A stretch of 7,137 bases of DNA from Phycisphaerae bacterium (lineage in GTDB: Bacteria > Planctomycetota > Phycisphaerae > Tepidisphaerales > Tepidisphaeraceae): contig JACMJD010000592.1 of the NCBI GenBank assembly GCA_014380825.1, positions 1-7,137 on the forward strand, written 5' to 3'. The notes beneath the pieces were generated by a model, which did no database searches, was not told where the DNA came from, and saw only the letters and a program-made list of their open reading frames with translations. The translations under genes were made by a program, and so were the position numbers. Shown here piece by piece: positions 1-7,137 of the stretch. Within the stretch, counting starts at the first letter, position 1. Each line of letters begins with the position of its first letter.

Positions 1-120
1 ATCGAGTTCTTGTCTCCGACGCGATTTCGCTGCTGAACGCAGATCCTGCGGCTGCGCTCCGGAGCGCAGCCGCAGGATCTGCGTTCAGCAGCGAAATCGC
101 GTCGGAGACAAGAACTCGAT
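1..120. repeat. Perfect 120-bp inverted repeat (fold-back palindrome) at the window edge
   Basis: Bases 61-120 are the exact reverse complement of bases 1-60, with no mismatch and no spacer; the symmetry axis lies between 60 and 61. The right arm contains the last eleven codons and the stop of the flavoenzyme gene (85-120). The left arm therefore encodes the same C-terminal residues and stop again on the plus strand (1-36). Symmetry stops at 121 or later only because the window begins at 1, so the true arm length is unknown. Long spacerless perfect palindromes are unstable in cells, and a copy ending exactly at the sequence boundary is typical of assembler fold-back or a chimeric fragment. 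The GC-rich core (about 41-80) could be a real terminator hairpin that seeded the fold-back, but no T-tract follows it. Confidence 0.97.
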
Positions 121-1221
121 CGGTAAAGTAGTCCTTCCCTTCGTCGCAAGGTCGCACATCACTTCCCCCATCACGCTCGCGAATTTGAATCCATGTCCGC
201 TGAAGCCGCAGGCGAGGAGGATGCGCGAATCGTTCGGATGTTCGCCGATGATGAAATGCGAATCGGGGCTGTTCGTGTAGAGGCAAACCCGCATCTCGGT
301 GATCGCTCCGGCGGCGCTCGGAAGCACGTCTGTGACGATTCGTTGAACCGCGCGTTCGTCGGTGGGTGTGAGATCTCGCGACACGTCATCCGGATCGGTC
401 GGCGGTCCGGGTTTGTGATGGGCGATCTTCAAACCCGGTTCGAAATCGTTCAGCGGGGCACCGTAATACAGAGATTCGTCCGGCTGCTCGATCGCCCAGC
501 AGGCGAATCGATTGCGACCGAATGGTGCTGAATCATTCGGCTGCACCCATCCGAGAACTTGCCGCGTCACGACCAGCGGAATTCCAAGATCGCGCACCAG
601 CTTCGACGTCCATGGCCCGGCGGTGAAGATCACGCGATCGGCGGTGTATGTCGCGACATCTGTCGTCACGGAGATCGCATTCGGCTCAGCCGACCAGGCG
701 AGAACGGGTTCGTTCACATGAATCTCCGCGCCCGCGAGCATCGCGTGCCTGACGAACGTCGAGACCGCCAGCTCGGGTCGAACGAAACCGGCCGCCGGTT
801 CGAAGAGGCCGATGAAATCATTGGGCAGGAGAAGCTGTGGAAATCGCTTCGCGATTTCGGCGCGATCTAACGTCTCGTGTTCAATTCCATATTCTCGCGC
901 GGCGTTCGCAGACTGCGGCACAAGCTCGCCATCGCTTGCGCCGGCGTAGATTCCGCCGGTGATGTGGAGAATCTTCTCGCCAGAAACCGTTTCGATCTCG
1001 CGCCATTTTTCATACGCGCGACGAAGCATCGGGACGTAGTCGGCGTGTTCGTAATACGCCAGGCGGATCATCCGCGTGTAGCCGTGCGAGCTGCCACGAT
1101 CGTGGGCGATGCCGAACTGCTCAAGGCCCAGTACGCGCACGCCTCGACGAGCTAACTCGTAGCAGGTGGACGAGCCCATTCCGCCAACGCCGATGACAAT
1201 GACGTCGTAGCCGTTGTGCAT
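85..1221 (-). CDS. FAD-dependent amine oxidase, monomeric sarcosine oxidase / N-methyl-L-tryptophan oxidase family
   Basis: This is a 378-residue flavoenzyme of the DAO/GlcD superfamily, predicted to oxidise a secondary N-methyl amino acid to the demethylated amino acid, formaldehyde and hydrogen peroxide in the cytoplasm. An N-terminal Rossmann fold is visible (DVIVIGVGGMG, residues 6-16, with Glu34 ending the second strand), followed by the family signature GSSHGYTRMIR (43-53). Residues matching the Bacillus monomeric sarcosine oxidase catalytic set, aligned from memory, are His46, Arg50, Arg53, Lys265, His269, Cys313 (the covalent flavin cysteine, in CLYT) and Lys346 (in GHGFKF). The length matches the family (about 370-390). 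I chose the ATG at 1221 because the fold starts five residues later; an in-frame TTG at 1254, overlapping the upstream stop, would add eleven unlikely residues. No strong Shine-Dalgarno is seen. It is the last gene of the minus-strand unit, 29 bp after the barrel gene. Its final eleven codons lie inside the edge palindrome. The substrate is not determinable; sarcosine, N-methyltryptophan or pipecolate are options. Confidence 0.92.
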   Translation of the reverse strand: MHNGYDVIVIGVGGMGSSTCYELARRGVRVLGLEQFGIAHDRGSSHGYTRMIRLAYYEHADYVPMLRRAYEKWREIETVSGEKILHITGGIYAGASDGELVPQSANAAREYGIEHETLDRAEIAKRFPQLLLPNDFIGLFEPAAGFVRPELAVSTFVRHAMLAGAEIHVNEPVLAWSAEPNAISVTTDVATYTADRVIFTAGPWTSKLVRDLGIPLVVTRQVLGWVQPNDSAPFGRNRFACWAIEQPDESLYYGAPLNDFEPGLKIAHHKPGPPTDPDDVSRDLTPTDERAVQRIVTDVLPSAAGAITEMRVCLYTNSPDSHFIIGEHPNDSRILLACGFSGHGFKFASVMGEVMCDLATKGRTTLPIEFLSPTRFRC

Positions 1222-1250
1222 CGCGACGTGAGCGGAGTCTCCCGGGGGAA

Positions 1251-2249
1251 TCAAAATCTGAACTCAAGCCCGACTCGCAGATACGGCTCATCACTGGGCT
1301 TGGCGACGCGGTCCTGATCGGTGATGTCCCAGCCGACGTTGAATTCCTGGCTGAAGGCGTAACCGACAGCCCCGGTAAACGTCAGCTGTTCGATCGGTCG
1401 CCAGATCACGCCGCCTTCGACTCGTTTCTGCTGGAACAGCAGGCGATCATTCGAGTTCGTCAGCTCGTCCCACTTGAACGCTTCGTATCGCTCGGAGTAG
1501 GCGAGGTACACGCCGACTTCTTTAACCAACTCGTAATCGATTCGCGCGTCGAACGCATCGGGAATCTGATACCGCGCTTCGAGCGTCAGTTGATGATCAA
1601 ACGTGTTGGCCGGGTCCGGCTTCCACGTGACTGAGCTGAACGGAAAACCAACGGTGTACGACAAGGTCTTGTCGATCTGCTTGGTATACGCAAAGCCTGG
1701 CAGAGGAACGTCGGGATAGGCAGCGCGGTTGCCGTCGTAGTCGATGACGAACCCGATCGAGCTGGTCTCGTCGAGCTTTCGGCCGATCACGAAATCGGCC
1801 TTGCCGTAGTAGGCGTTGCCATCATCAAACGCGCCTGCGGCGGCGTAGCCGAGGCCGAACGTGATGCCGCCTTGCCAGCCTTCATAGTCGAGCACGCCGA
1901 CGCCGAACGCGACCGACGTGTCGATCAGGTTGATGGGCAGCGCGCCGGAATCGGTGTCGATATCCAAGTACGTGACGTTGTAGCCGAAGCGCGGGTCGGC
2001 GCGATTGCCGACCAGCAGGCGCGCTCGGCCCTCGGTTTCATAGAAGCCGAGTTGAAAGTCGCCCCCCTCGCGAAGCTTGCCGTCGTCAAGCCAGATGGCG
2101 TCGGCGCGGGCCTCAACCAGTTGTTCCTTGTTGTCCCAGGGCTTGATCAACAGTTCGGGACCGGTTTGTGCGAGCGAGGCTGACGCACCAGCCAGAACCG
2201 CAAGAGCAAATCCGACAGCCACCGGCCGGGAGGAGATTCGTCTGTTCAT
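1251..2249 (-). CDS. Secreted outer-membrane beta-barrel protein of unknown function (possibly DUF6268-like)
   Basis: This 332-residue protein starts with a Sec signal peptide: basic MNRR, a hydrophobic core (residues 10-22), and a likely signal peptidase I site after ASLA (cleavage after residue 27). The mature part has no long hydrophobic helix. It has many short alternating, aromatic-rich strands separated by polar, Asp/Gly-rich turns (for example 77-96, 126-137, 147-172, 219-228, 234-252, 276-283, 289-299 and 323-332), and it ends in Phe (LEFRF), the usual signal for outer-membrane barrel insertion. Glycine-aromatic girdles and the strand pattern suggest roughly 10-14 strands. The ORF stays open upstream to 2387, but that part overlaps the DUF2339 gene and lacks secretion features, so the ATG at 2249 directly before the signal peptide is preferred. 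The Shine-Dalgarno is weak. The gene lies 49 bp after DUF2339 and just before the oxidase. It may be a pore, a transporter or a structural barrel. The resemblance to the planctomycete DUF6268 barrel family is from memory only. Confidence 0.82.
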   Translation of the reverse strand: MNRRISSRPVAVGFALAVLAGASASLAQTGPELLIKPWDNKEQLVEARADAIWLDDGKLREGGDFQLGFYETEGRARLLVGNRADPRFGYNVTYLDIDTDSGALPINLIDTSVAFGVGVLDYEGWQGGITFGLGYAAAGAFDDGNAYYGKADFVIGRKLDETSSIGFVIDYDGNRAAYPDVPLPGFAYTKQIDKTLSYTVGFPFSSVTWKPDPANTFDHQLTLEARYQIPDAFDARIDYELVKEVGVYLAYSERYEAFKWDELTNSNDRLLFQQKRVEGGVIWRPIEQLTFTGAVGYAFSQEFNVGWDITDQDRVAKPSDEPYLRVGLEFRF

Positions 2250-2262
2250 GGCGACGAATCTT

Positions 2263-2278
2263 CGCGAACGTTTTCGCG
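2263..2278. repeat. Short inverted repeat between the DUF2339 and barrel genes
   Basis: CGCGAA and TTCGCG form a perfect 6-bp stem around a 4-base loop (CGTT) inside the 49-bp gap between two minus-strand genes, ending 13 bases before the barrel start codon. No T-run follows, so it is not a convincing terminator. It could be an mRNA-processing or translation-tuning hairpin, or chance in GC-rich DNA. Confidence 0.4.
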
Positions 2279-2298
2279 CTGGCAAGTCCTGCGCGCAA

Positions 2299-5200
2299 TC
2301 ACGACAGGGGTTTGGCTTCTCCCAGCAGTTTCGGACTGACTTTTCCGTAAACGACCGACACGCCCAGTAGCAGCGCGCCCAGGCCAAGGAACGAAAGGAT
2401 TCGATATCCGGTATCGACGCCGCGTAGGTCGATCAGCACAACCTTCAGCAGCGTCAACGCCAGCAGCGCCAGGCCGAAATATCTTAAACGGGACGTTCGC
2501 AGCACGAATCCGAACACAACGGTGGCCACGCCGAACAGCGACCAGTAGATCGACATCGCGACCTGCTCGGCCAATTGCGGATCACGCAGGCTCGCGCGGA
2601 ACGCCGGCTGCCAGAACGCGCGATCGATCTCGAGCGTGCCCGCCCAGAGCAATGTGAGCACGGCAAACATGGCCGCGCGTCGACGCATCGGGGCTTCGCG
2701 GAGATTGGCGGAATCGGGCAAGCCAAGAATCCAGAGCGCCGCCAACCCCGCCACCACGACCGCCGCCGTCAGCGCTTCCAGGTTGACCAGCACCGGCCAC
2801 GGCATCGGCTGATGGAACATGCGCCACACGAGCGTGTCGGCTAGCAGGTATTTGAGCGCGATCAGCCAGGTCAGGCGCGGCAGCAATCGGTGCCAGGCTT
2901 CATTCGCCGGCGCGTCCGGGTCATAGCGCCGCCAAGCCGCGAACGCGCCGACCACGCAGATCATCCACCAGCTCGTCCAGCACAGATTCTTGACGTGCCA
3001 CGACGCACGCCCGCCGAAGCCGTACCAGTCGACCGCGCGCGCGATTTCCAGCGTGCCCATCCACGCGATAACGAACAGCGCGAGCAACGCGAGCTGGCTG
3101 CGCAATCGATACTGCGATGAAGTGCGTTGCAGCCCGGCCTGTTCGGCGCTGCGCGCGATCAAGGTGTGCATCAGTGCGATCATCCCGATCACGACAACAC
3201 CCGCGGCCAACTGCATGTTCAGCAACGGCGCGATCCCACCTTGGTGGCCGCGCATGATCAGTGTGTCGACGATGACGTATTTGATCGCCAGCACCGCGGG
3301 AATGAACCAGACCCAATCCGCCCAGCGTCGCCGGCGATCCGTATCCAGAATCTTCAAACCCGCGAACGCCAGAGCGACCCACGCGGCACACCACAACATC
3401 GTCCAGCTCAGGTGTTTGAGCTGCCACAACGGCGAAGTCAGCGTGTTCGTGAGCGCCGCCTGCTCGACGATTCGATCGATCTCGAAGCTGAACCCGATCG
3501 TCACAACCGCGACGATCATGCCAACCAGCGCTAGCATGATCGACGGCGATCCTGCGCCGTCATCCGCGCGATTCAACTGACGTCGCAACGTGTCGCGACG
3601 CAGGAAATACAAGCCCGCCAATGATCCGGCGATCGCCACGCCGGTCAGCATTAGCGGGTTGAACACCGGGAAATACTGATTGGCCGACCAATTCGGCGAC
3701 AGTCGCGCGGCGAGCGCATCGATCAGCGCCCATTTTACCGTCACGAGCATCAACAGCGCGCTCGCCTGCATGATCGCGGAATTCGTGGAATCGATCTTGT
3801 GGCCGATCGTCATCAAGAGCCAGGCGCCGGCGATGATCGTGGCGCTGGCGCCAATCGGCGGCAGGTAAACCAGCGACGCACCAACCCAGATCGCGCTGGC
3901 GAACACGCTGATGACGCGGGCGTTGTTGCGCCAGTTCCTGCTTGCTCGATCTGCGACGCCGGCAAGCGGCGGAGCGATCAGTCGCGCGATCACGTGGCCC
4001 AGGATCGCGAGAATCCAGCCGAGGATCGCGCCGGATTTGATCGGTGTGGCGATGATGGTAAGCCAGACCTGCTCGAGGTTGGCGGTCGCTTCGCGCCCTT
4101 CGATATGAACCGACGCGAGCCAGCCGAGCCGGACGGCCGCGAGCAGCCACGTCGTGATGGCCGCGTACGGCGCGACGGTGGATTTCGTCGCCGCGTGCAC
4201 GATCGCGAACGCCAGACTCAGGATCATCCAGCCGATCAGAATGTTCTCGCCGCCCAGTCCGACCGGGACGGCAAGCACCAGCAGTCCGGCTGCCGTGATG
4301 CGGTACGCGAAGCCGAGACTGCTCAGTGACGATCGCAACCGCGGCAGTGCGAACCCGATCGCACTCGTCACCGCGGCGATCCCGATTACCCACGATCCGC
4401 GAACCGCGCGCGATGCATCACTGAAATACCACAACACGCCAAGCGTGAGCGCTGCCGTCACGAAAAAGCTAAACGTAATTGGCGAGGCCGCTTCAGCGGC
4501 CGGGTTCTTCACAGCGCGGCGCCACGCCGTCGTAATCACCTCAATGTGATACAGCGCCGCAAAGATCAGCATCGCGCCCAGCAGCAACGGATCCTGCGCC
4601 GACGCGGGCGTCAACAGCTTCGCCGCCACCCACAGCGACGTCGTCGCCAGCGAAAGTCCGCGGAGCGTCCACCATTTTCCACCCCGCCCCCACGCGGCCA
4701 GCGCCAGCGCAACGAGCTGGAGCATCAGCAGATAGCCGAGGAACGGCAACAGCGGGGTGTTTCGATCGCCGACAATCAGCGGCGCGATGTTCCCGCCGAT
4801 CAATGCGAGCACGGCGATCGATACGAGATTTCCGCGCATCGCGACGGCGGCGCCGACGAGCGTCGCCAGCGTCATCGCAATCTGTGCGGACGTTGCGCTG
4901 TACAACTCGTATTGATATCCAACGTACGAGGCGACGAACAACGTGGCGACACCCGCGCCGAACAGCGAAGCGGCCGGCACTTTGTGAATCCGTCGGAAGA
5001 CAACTTCGCCTGCGCCGATGAGCCCGAAACCTGCGCTCACGATCAGCGCCAACTTCATGCCCGGCGGAAGATGGCCGAACCAGTGATTGTCGTAGGCATA
5101 TTTCACGCCCAGCGCTGCACCGATCACCAGCACGACGGCACCGATCCAGCCCGCCCATTTCAGGCCGATCGTCTGTTCAAGCTGTCGCGGCGAACGACTT

Positions 5201-5646
5201 TCTTTGGCCGCCTTGTCTGCCCGCTTGGGCAGCGCGTACGGCAGCATTGGCGATGTGCCGTGCGGCTTAGGTTGAGGTGACGATGCGACGTCGTAAAGCG
5301 GTTGGCCAATCACGCCAGGTGCGAATGAAGCGTCGTCGGACTTGTAGTTGACTGGTAGCGGTGGAGGGACGGCGGTCGATCCTGGCGGTCGCGATGAAGG
5401 TTGCGGCAGAGCGACGTATCCGCGCTCATCGGGCAGACCGTCCGGCATCCACGCTGACGCGGGCGGCGGCGATGAAGTCAGCGGAGCGAGCGAAGCCGCG
5501 GGCGTCGCCGGTTCGGGCGACGCGAGCTCCAGCATCGTCGAAGGTGACGATGGGGTGGTCGCTGTGCCGAGCTTCCGCTCGATTTCGTCGACGCGCCGCT
5601 CCAATCGAATCAGTCGCAATTCGGTGCTCAATGGGATTGCAGCCAT
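2299..5646 (-). CDS. DUF2339 family large multi-pass membrane protein
   Basis: This 1115-residue integral membrane protein belongs to the DUF2339 family; its molecular function is unknown. Residues 6-28 form a charged amphipathic helix (LRLIRLERRVDEIERKL) typical of the family's N-terminal coiled coil. Residues 31-155 are a Pro/Ser/Ala-rich, probably disordered linker. From about residue 160 (IGLKWAGWIGAVVLVIGAALG) nearly the whole chain is hydrophobic, with well over twenty candidate transmembrane helices. The family-like GGNIAPL segment is at 284-290, and the hallmark C-terminal block (LKVVLID, then RILSFLGLGALLLG) is at 1067-1095. A K-x4-D motif recurs at 638/643, 789/794, 932/937 and 1068/1073, and EI(D/A)R-type segments occur at 722, 867 and 1006, indicating internal duplication. 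The start is supported by a GGAGG Shine-Dalgarno 6 bases upstream of the ATG. It is the first gene of the minus-strand unit, divergent from groEL. A role in envelope biology is an inference from its location only. The family is sometimes annotated simply as predicted membrane protein. Confidence 0.93.
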   Translation of the reverse strand: MAAIPLSTELRLIRLERRVDEIERKLGTATTPSSPSTMLELASPEPATPAASLAPLTSSPPPASAWMPDGLPDERGYVALPQPSSRPPGSTAVPPPLPVNYKSDDASFAPGVIGQPLYDVASSPQPKPHGTSPMLPYALPKRADKAAKESRSPRQLEQTIGLKWAGWIGAVVLVIGAALGVKYAYDNHWFGHLPPGMKLALIVSAGFGLIGAGEVVFRRIHKVPAASLFGAGVATLFVASYVGYQYELYSATSAQIAMTLATLVGAAVAMRGNLVSIAVLALIGGNIAPLIVGDRNTPLLPFLGYLLMLQLVALALAAWGRGGKWWTLRGLSLATTSLWVAAKLLTPASAQDPLLLGAMLIFAALYHIEVITTAWRRAVKNPAAEAASPITFSFFVTAALTLGVLWYFSDASRAVRGSWVIGIAAVTSAIGFALPRLRSSLSSLGFAYRITAAGLLVLAVPVGLGGENILIGWMILSLAFAIVHAATKSTVAPYAAITTWLLAAVRLGWLASVHIEGREATANLEQVWLTIIATPIKSGAILGWILAILGHVIARLIAPPLAGVADRASRNWRNNARVISVFASAIWVGASLVYLPPIGASATIIAGAWLLMTIGHKIDSTNSAIMQASALLMLVTVKWALIDALAARLSPNWSANQYFPVFNPLMLTGVAIAGSLAGLYFLRRDTLRRQLNRADDGAGSPSIMLALVGMIVAVVTIGFSFEIDRIVEQAALTNTLTSPLWQLKHLSWTMLWCAAWVALAFAGLKILDTDRRRRWADWVWFIPAVLAIKYVIVDTLIMRGHQGGIAPLLNMQLAAGVVVIGMIALMHTLIARSAEQAGLQRTSSQYRLRSQLALLALFVIAWMGTLEIARAVDWYGFGGRASWHVKNLCWTSWWMICVVGAFAAWRRYDPDAPANEAWHRLLPRLTWLIALKYLLADTLVWRMFHQPMPWPVLVNLEALTAAVVVAGLAALWILGLPDSANLREAPMRRRAAMFAVLTLLWAGTLEIDRAFWQPAFRASLRDPQLAEQVAMSIYWSLFGVATVVFGFVLRTSRLRYFGLALLALTLLKVVLIDLRGVDTGYRILSFLGLGALLLGVSVVYGKVSPKLLGEAKPLS

Positions 5647-5652
5647 ATCAAA

Positions 5653-5657
5653 CCTCC
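5653..5657 (-). promoter_or_regulatory. Shine-Dalgarno for the DUF2339 gene
   Basis: On the minus strand GGAGG lies 6 bases before the ATG at 5646-5644. It is the strongest ribosome-binding site of the minus-strand unit and fixes the start. The two downstream genes lack anything comparable, which fits coupling or leader-independent initiation for them. Confidence 0.8.
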
Positions 5658-5679
5658 GGACTCATCAAGGCGTCGCCTA

Positions 5680-5708
5680 ATGTTAGTATTCGCAAACAAA
5701 TACGACAA
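5680..5708 (-). promoter_or_regulatory. Candidate sigma70-type promoter for the minus-strand unit
   Basis: Read on the minus strand, TTGTCG (5708-5703) and TAACAT (5685-5680) match the -35 and -10 consensus at 4 of 6 bases each, with an ideal 17-base spacer in AT-richer DNA. Transcription would start near 5672, giving a leader of about 25-30 bases. The -35 hexamer is part of a direct repeat, CGACAA at 5703-5708 and 5711-5716 on the plus strand. The call rests on consensus only. Confidence 0.4.
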
Positions 5709-5744
5709 GCCGACAAAAGTATTTCGTGCTTCTGGAGCGCTCGG

Positions 5745-5760
5745 CGTGATAATCGTCACA
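5745..5760. promoter_or_regulatory. CRP/FNR-family-like operator candidate
   Basis: CGTGA-N6-TCACA matches the CRP half-site arrangement TGTGA-N6-TCACA at nine of ten positions. It lies about 37 bases upstream of the minus-strand -35 element, a suitable place for an activator of the DUF2339 unit. CRP-family proteins are widespread, but binding in this organism is unproven, and one match in 360 bp could be chance. Confidence 0.3.
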
Positions 5761-5798
5761 GACTCGGCATCCTGCCACAAATGGTTTCCGCGGAATCG

Positions 5799-5819
5799 TT
5801 ACTGCCAGCGTGACAGTAA
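5799..5819. repeat. Inverted repeat TTACTG-N9-CAGTAA in the divergent promoter region
   Basis: Perfect 6-bp arms are separated by 9 bases, and a further ACTG follows at 5821, so ACTG/CAGT/ACTG alternate over about 25 bp. A perfect 10-bp palindrome, TTCCGCGGAA, sits immediately upstream at 5786-5795. The geometry (arms around N9) resembles a regulator operator but does not match the CIRCE arm sequence. The site lies midway between the two divergent genes. Confidence 0.4.
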
Positions 5820-5886
5820 AACTGCCGTCCGGTCCTCTCGCCCGGCGTTCATAAGCTGCCGTAAAAAATAGACTTACGCTTCAACT

Positions 5887-5914
5887 TTGAGCGACGCACC
5901 CGCGGCACTAGGTT
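5887..5914 (+). promoter_or_regulatory. groEL: Weak candidate promoter for groEL
   Basis: TTGAGC (5887-5892) and TAGGTT (5909-5914) match the sigma70 -35 and -10 elements at 4 and 3 of 6 bases with a 16-base spacer. Transcription would begin near 5921, leaving a leader of about 85 bases. A CGCT-N9-AGCG inverted repeat (5877-5893) overlaps the -35 and could be an operator. I see no clear heat-shock sigma32-type promoter. Confidence 0.25.
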
Positions 5915-5925
5915 TGTTATGGGCA

Positions 5926-7137
<1,212 letters not shown>

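Noticed and set aside
1..120. Transposon terminal inverted repeat or CRISPR-like repeat
   Set aside because: There is no spacer, no transposase, no target duplication and no repetition; a fold-back artefact explains it better.
2250..2387. N-terminal extension of the barrel protein by 46 residues
   Set aside because: It overlaps the DUF2339 3' end and would bury the clear signal peptide internally; the ATG at 2249 directly precedes that peptide.
3560..4393. 277-residue Arg/Asp-rich open frame on the minus strand inside the DUF2339 gene
   Set aside because: It is an alternate-frame shadow: its composition is dominated by Arg and Asp, with no start signals and no recognisable domain, while the overlapping frame is a coherent family protein.
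4546..5280. 244-residue plus-strand open frame opposite the DUF2339 gene
   Set aside because: It is rich in Arg, Gln and His with no plausible fold or Shine-Dalgarno, which is typical of an antisense frame in GC-rich DNA.
85..5646. Novel defence or mobile system
   Set aside because: There are no nuclease, helicase, reverse transcriptase, integrase or toxin motifs, and all three genes belong to housekeeping or envelope-type families.

Overview
The window looks like part of a GC-rich chromosome from a Planctomycetota-type bacterium. The clearest clue is the chaperonin at the right end. It carries a KGWG stretch near residues 42-45 and the run [14 protein letters not shown], which I associate from memory with planctomycete GroEL paralogues. 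The Gram-negative-style outer-membrane barrel, and a giant DUF2339 membrane protein with a long Pro/Ser-rich N-terminal linker, fit that view. The placement is an inference and was not tested by a search.

Layout from left to right. Positions 1-120 are a perfect 120-bp inverted repeat with no spacer, sitting at the very edge of the window and containing the last codons of the first gene. It is most likely a fold-back assembly or library artefact at a contig end. Positions 85-5646 hold three genes on the minus strand, read right to left as one probable transcription unit. First is a 1115-residue DUF2339 multi-pass membrane protein (5646-2299). Next, after 49 bp, comes a 332-residue secreted beta-barrel protein with a signal peptide (2249-1251). 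Last, after 29 bp, comes a monomeric sarcosine oxidase/N-methyltryptophan oxidase-family flavoenzyme (1221-85) that retains every key active-site residue I could align from memory. Positions 5647-6006 are a 360-bp divergent intergenic region with a plausible promoter for each direction and an unusual density of short inverted repeats. Positions 6007-7137 are the first 377 codons of a groEL gene on the plus strand, cut by the window end.

The three minus-strand genes are close enough to be co-transcribed from the promoter near 5680-5708, but I see no known pathway that joins them. The DUF2339 protein (inner membrane) and the barrel (outer membrane) could act together in the envelope, and the oxidase may simply be a passenger. 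groEL has no groES upstream in this window and no consensus CIRCE operator, so it may be a solitary chaperonin paralogue with its own control.

I found no CRISPR array, tRNA, rRNA, insertion sequence, phage gene or recognisable defence system. Apart from the edge palindrome, the most interesting observations are an intramembrane repeat in the DUF2339 protein, marked by four K-x4-D motifs, and the cluster of palindromes in the divergent promoter region.
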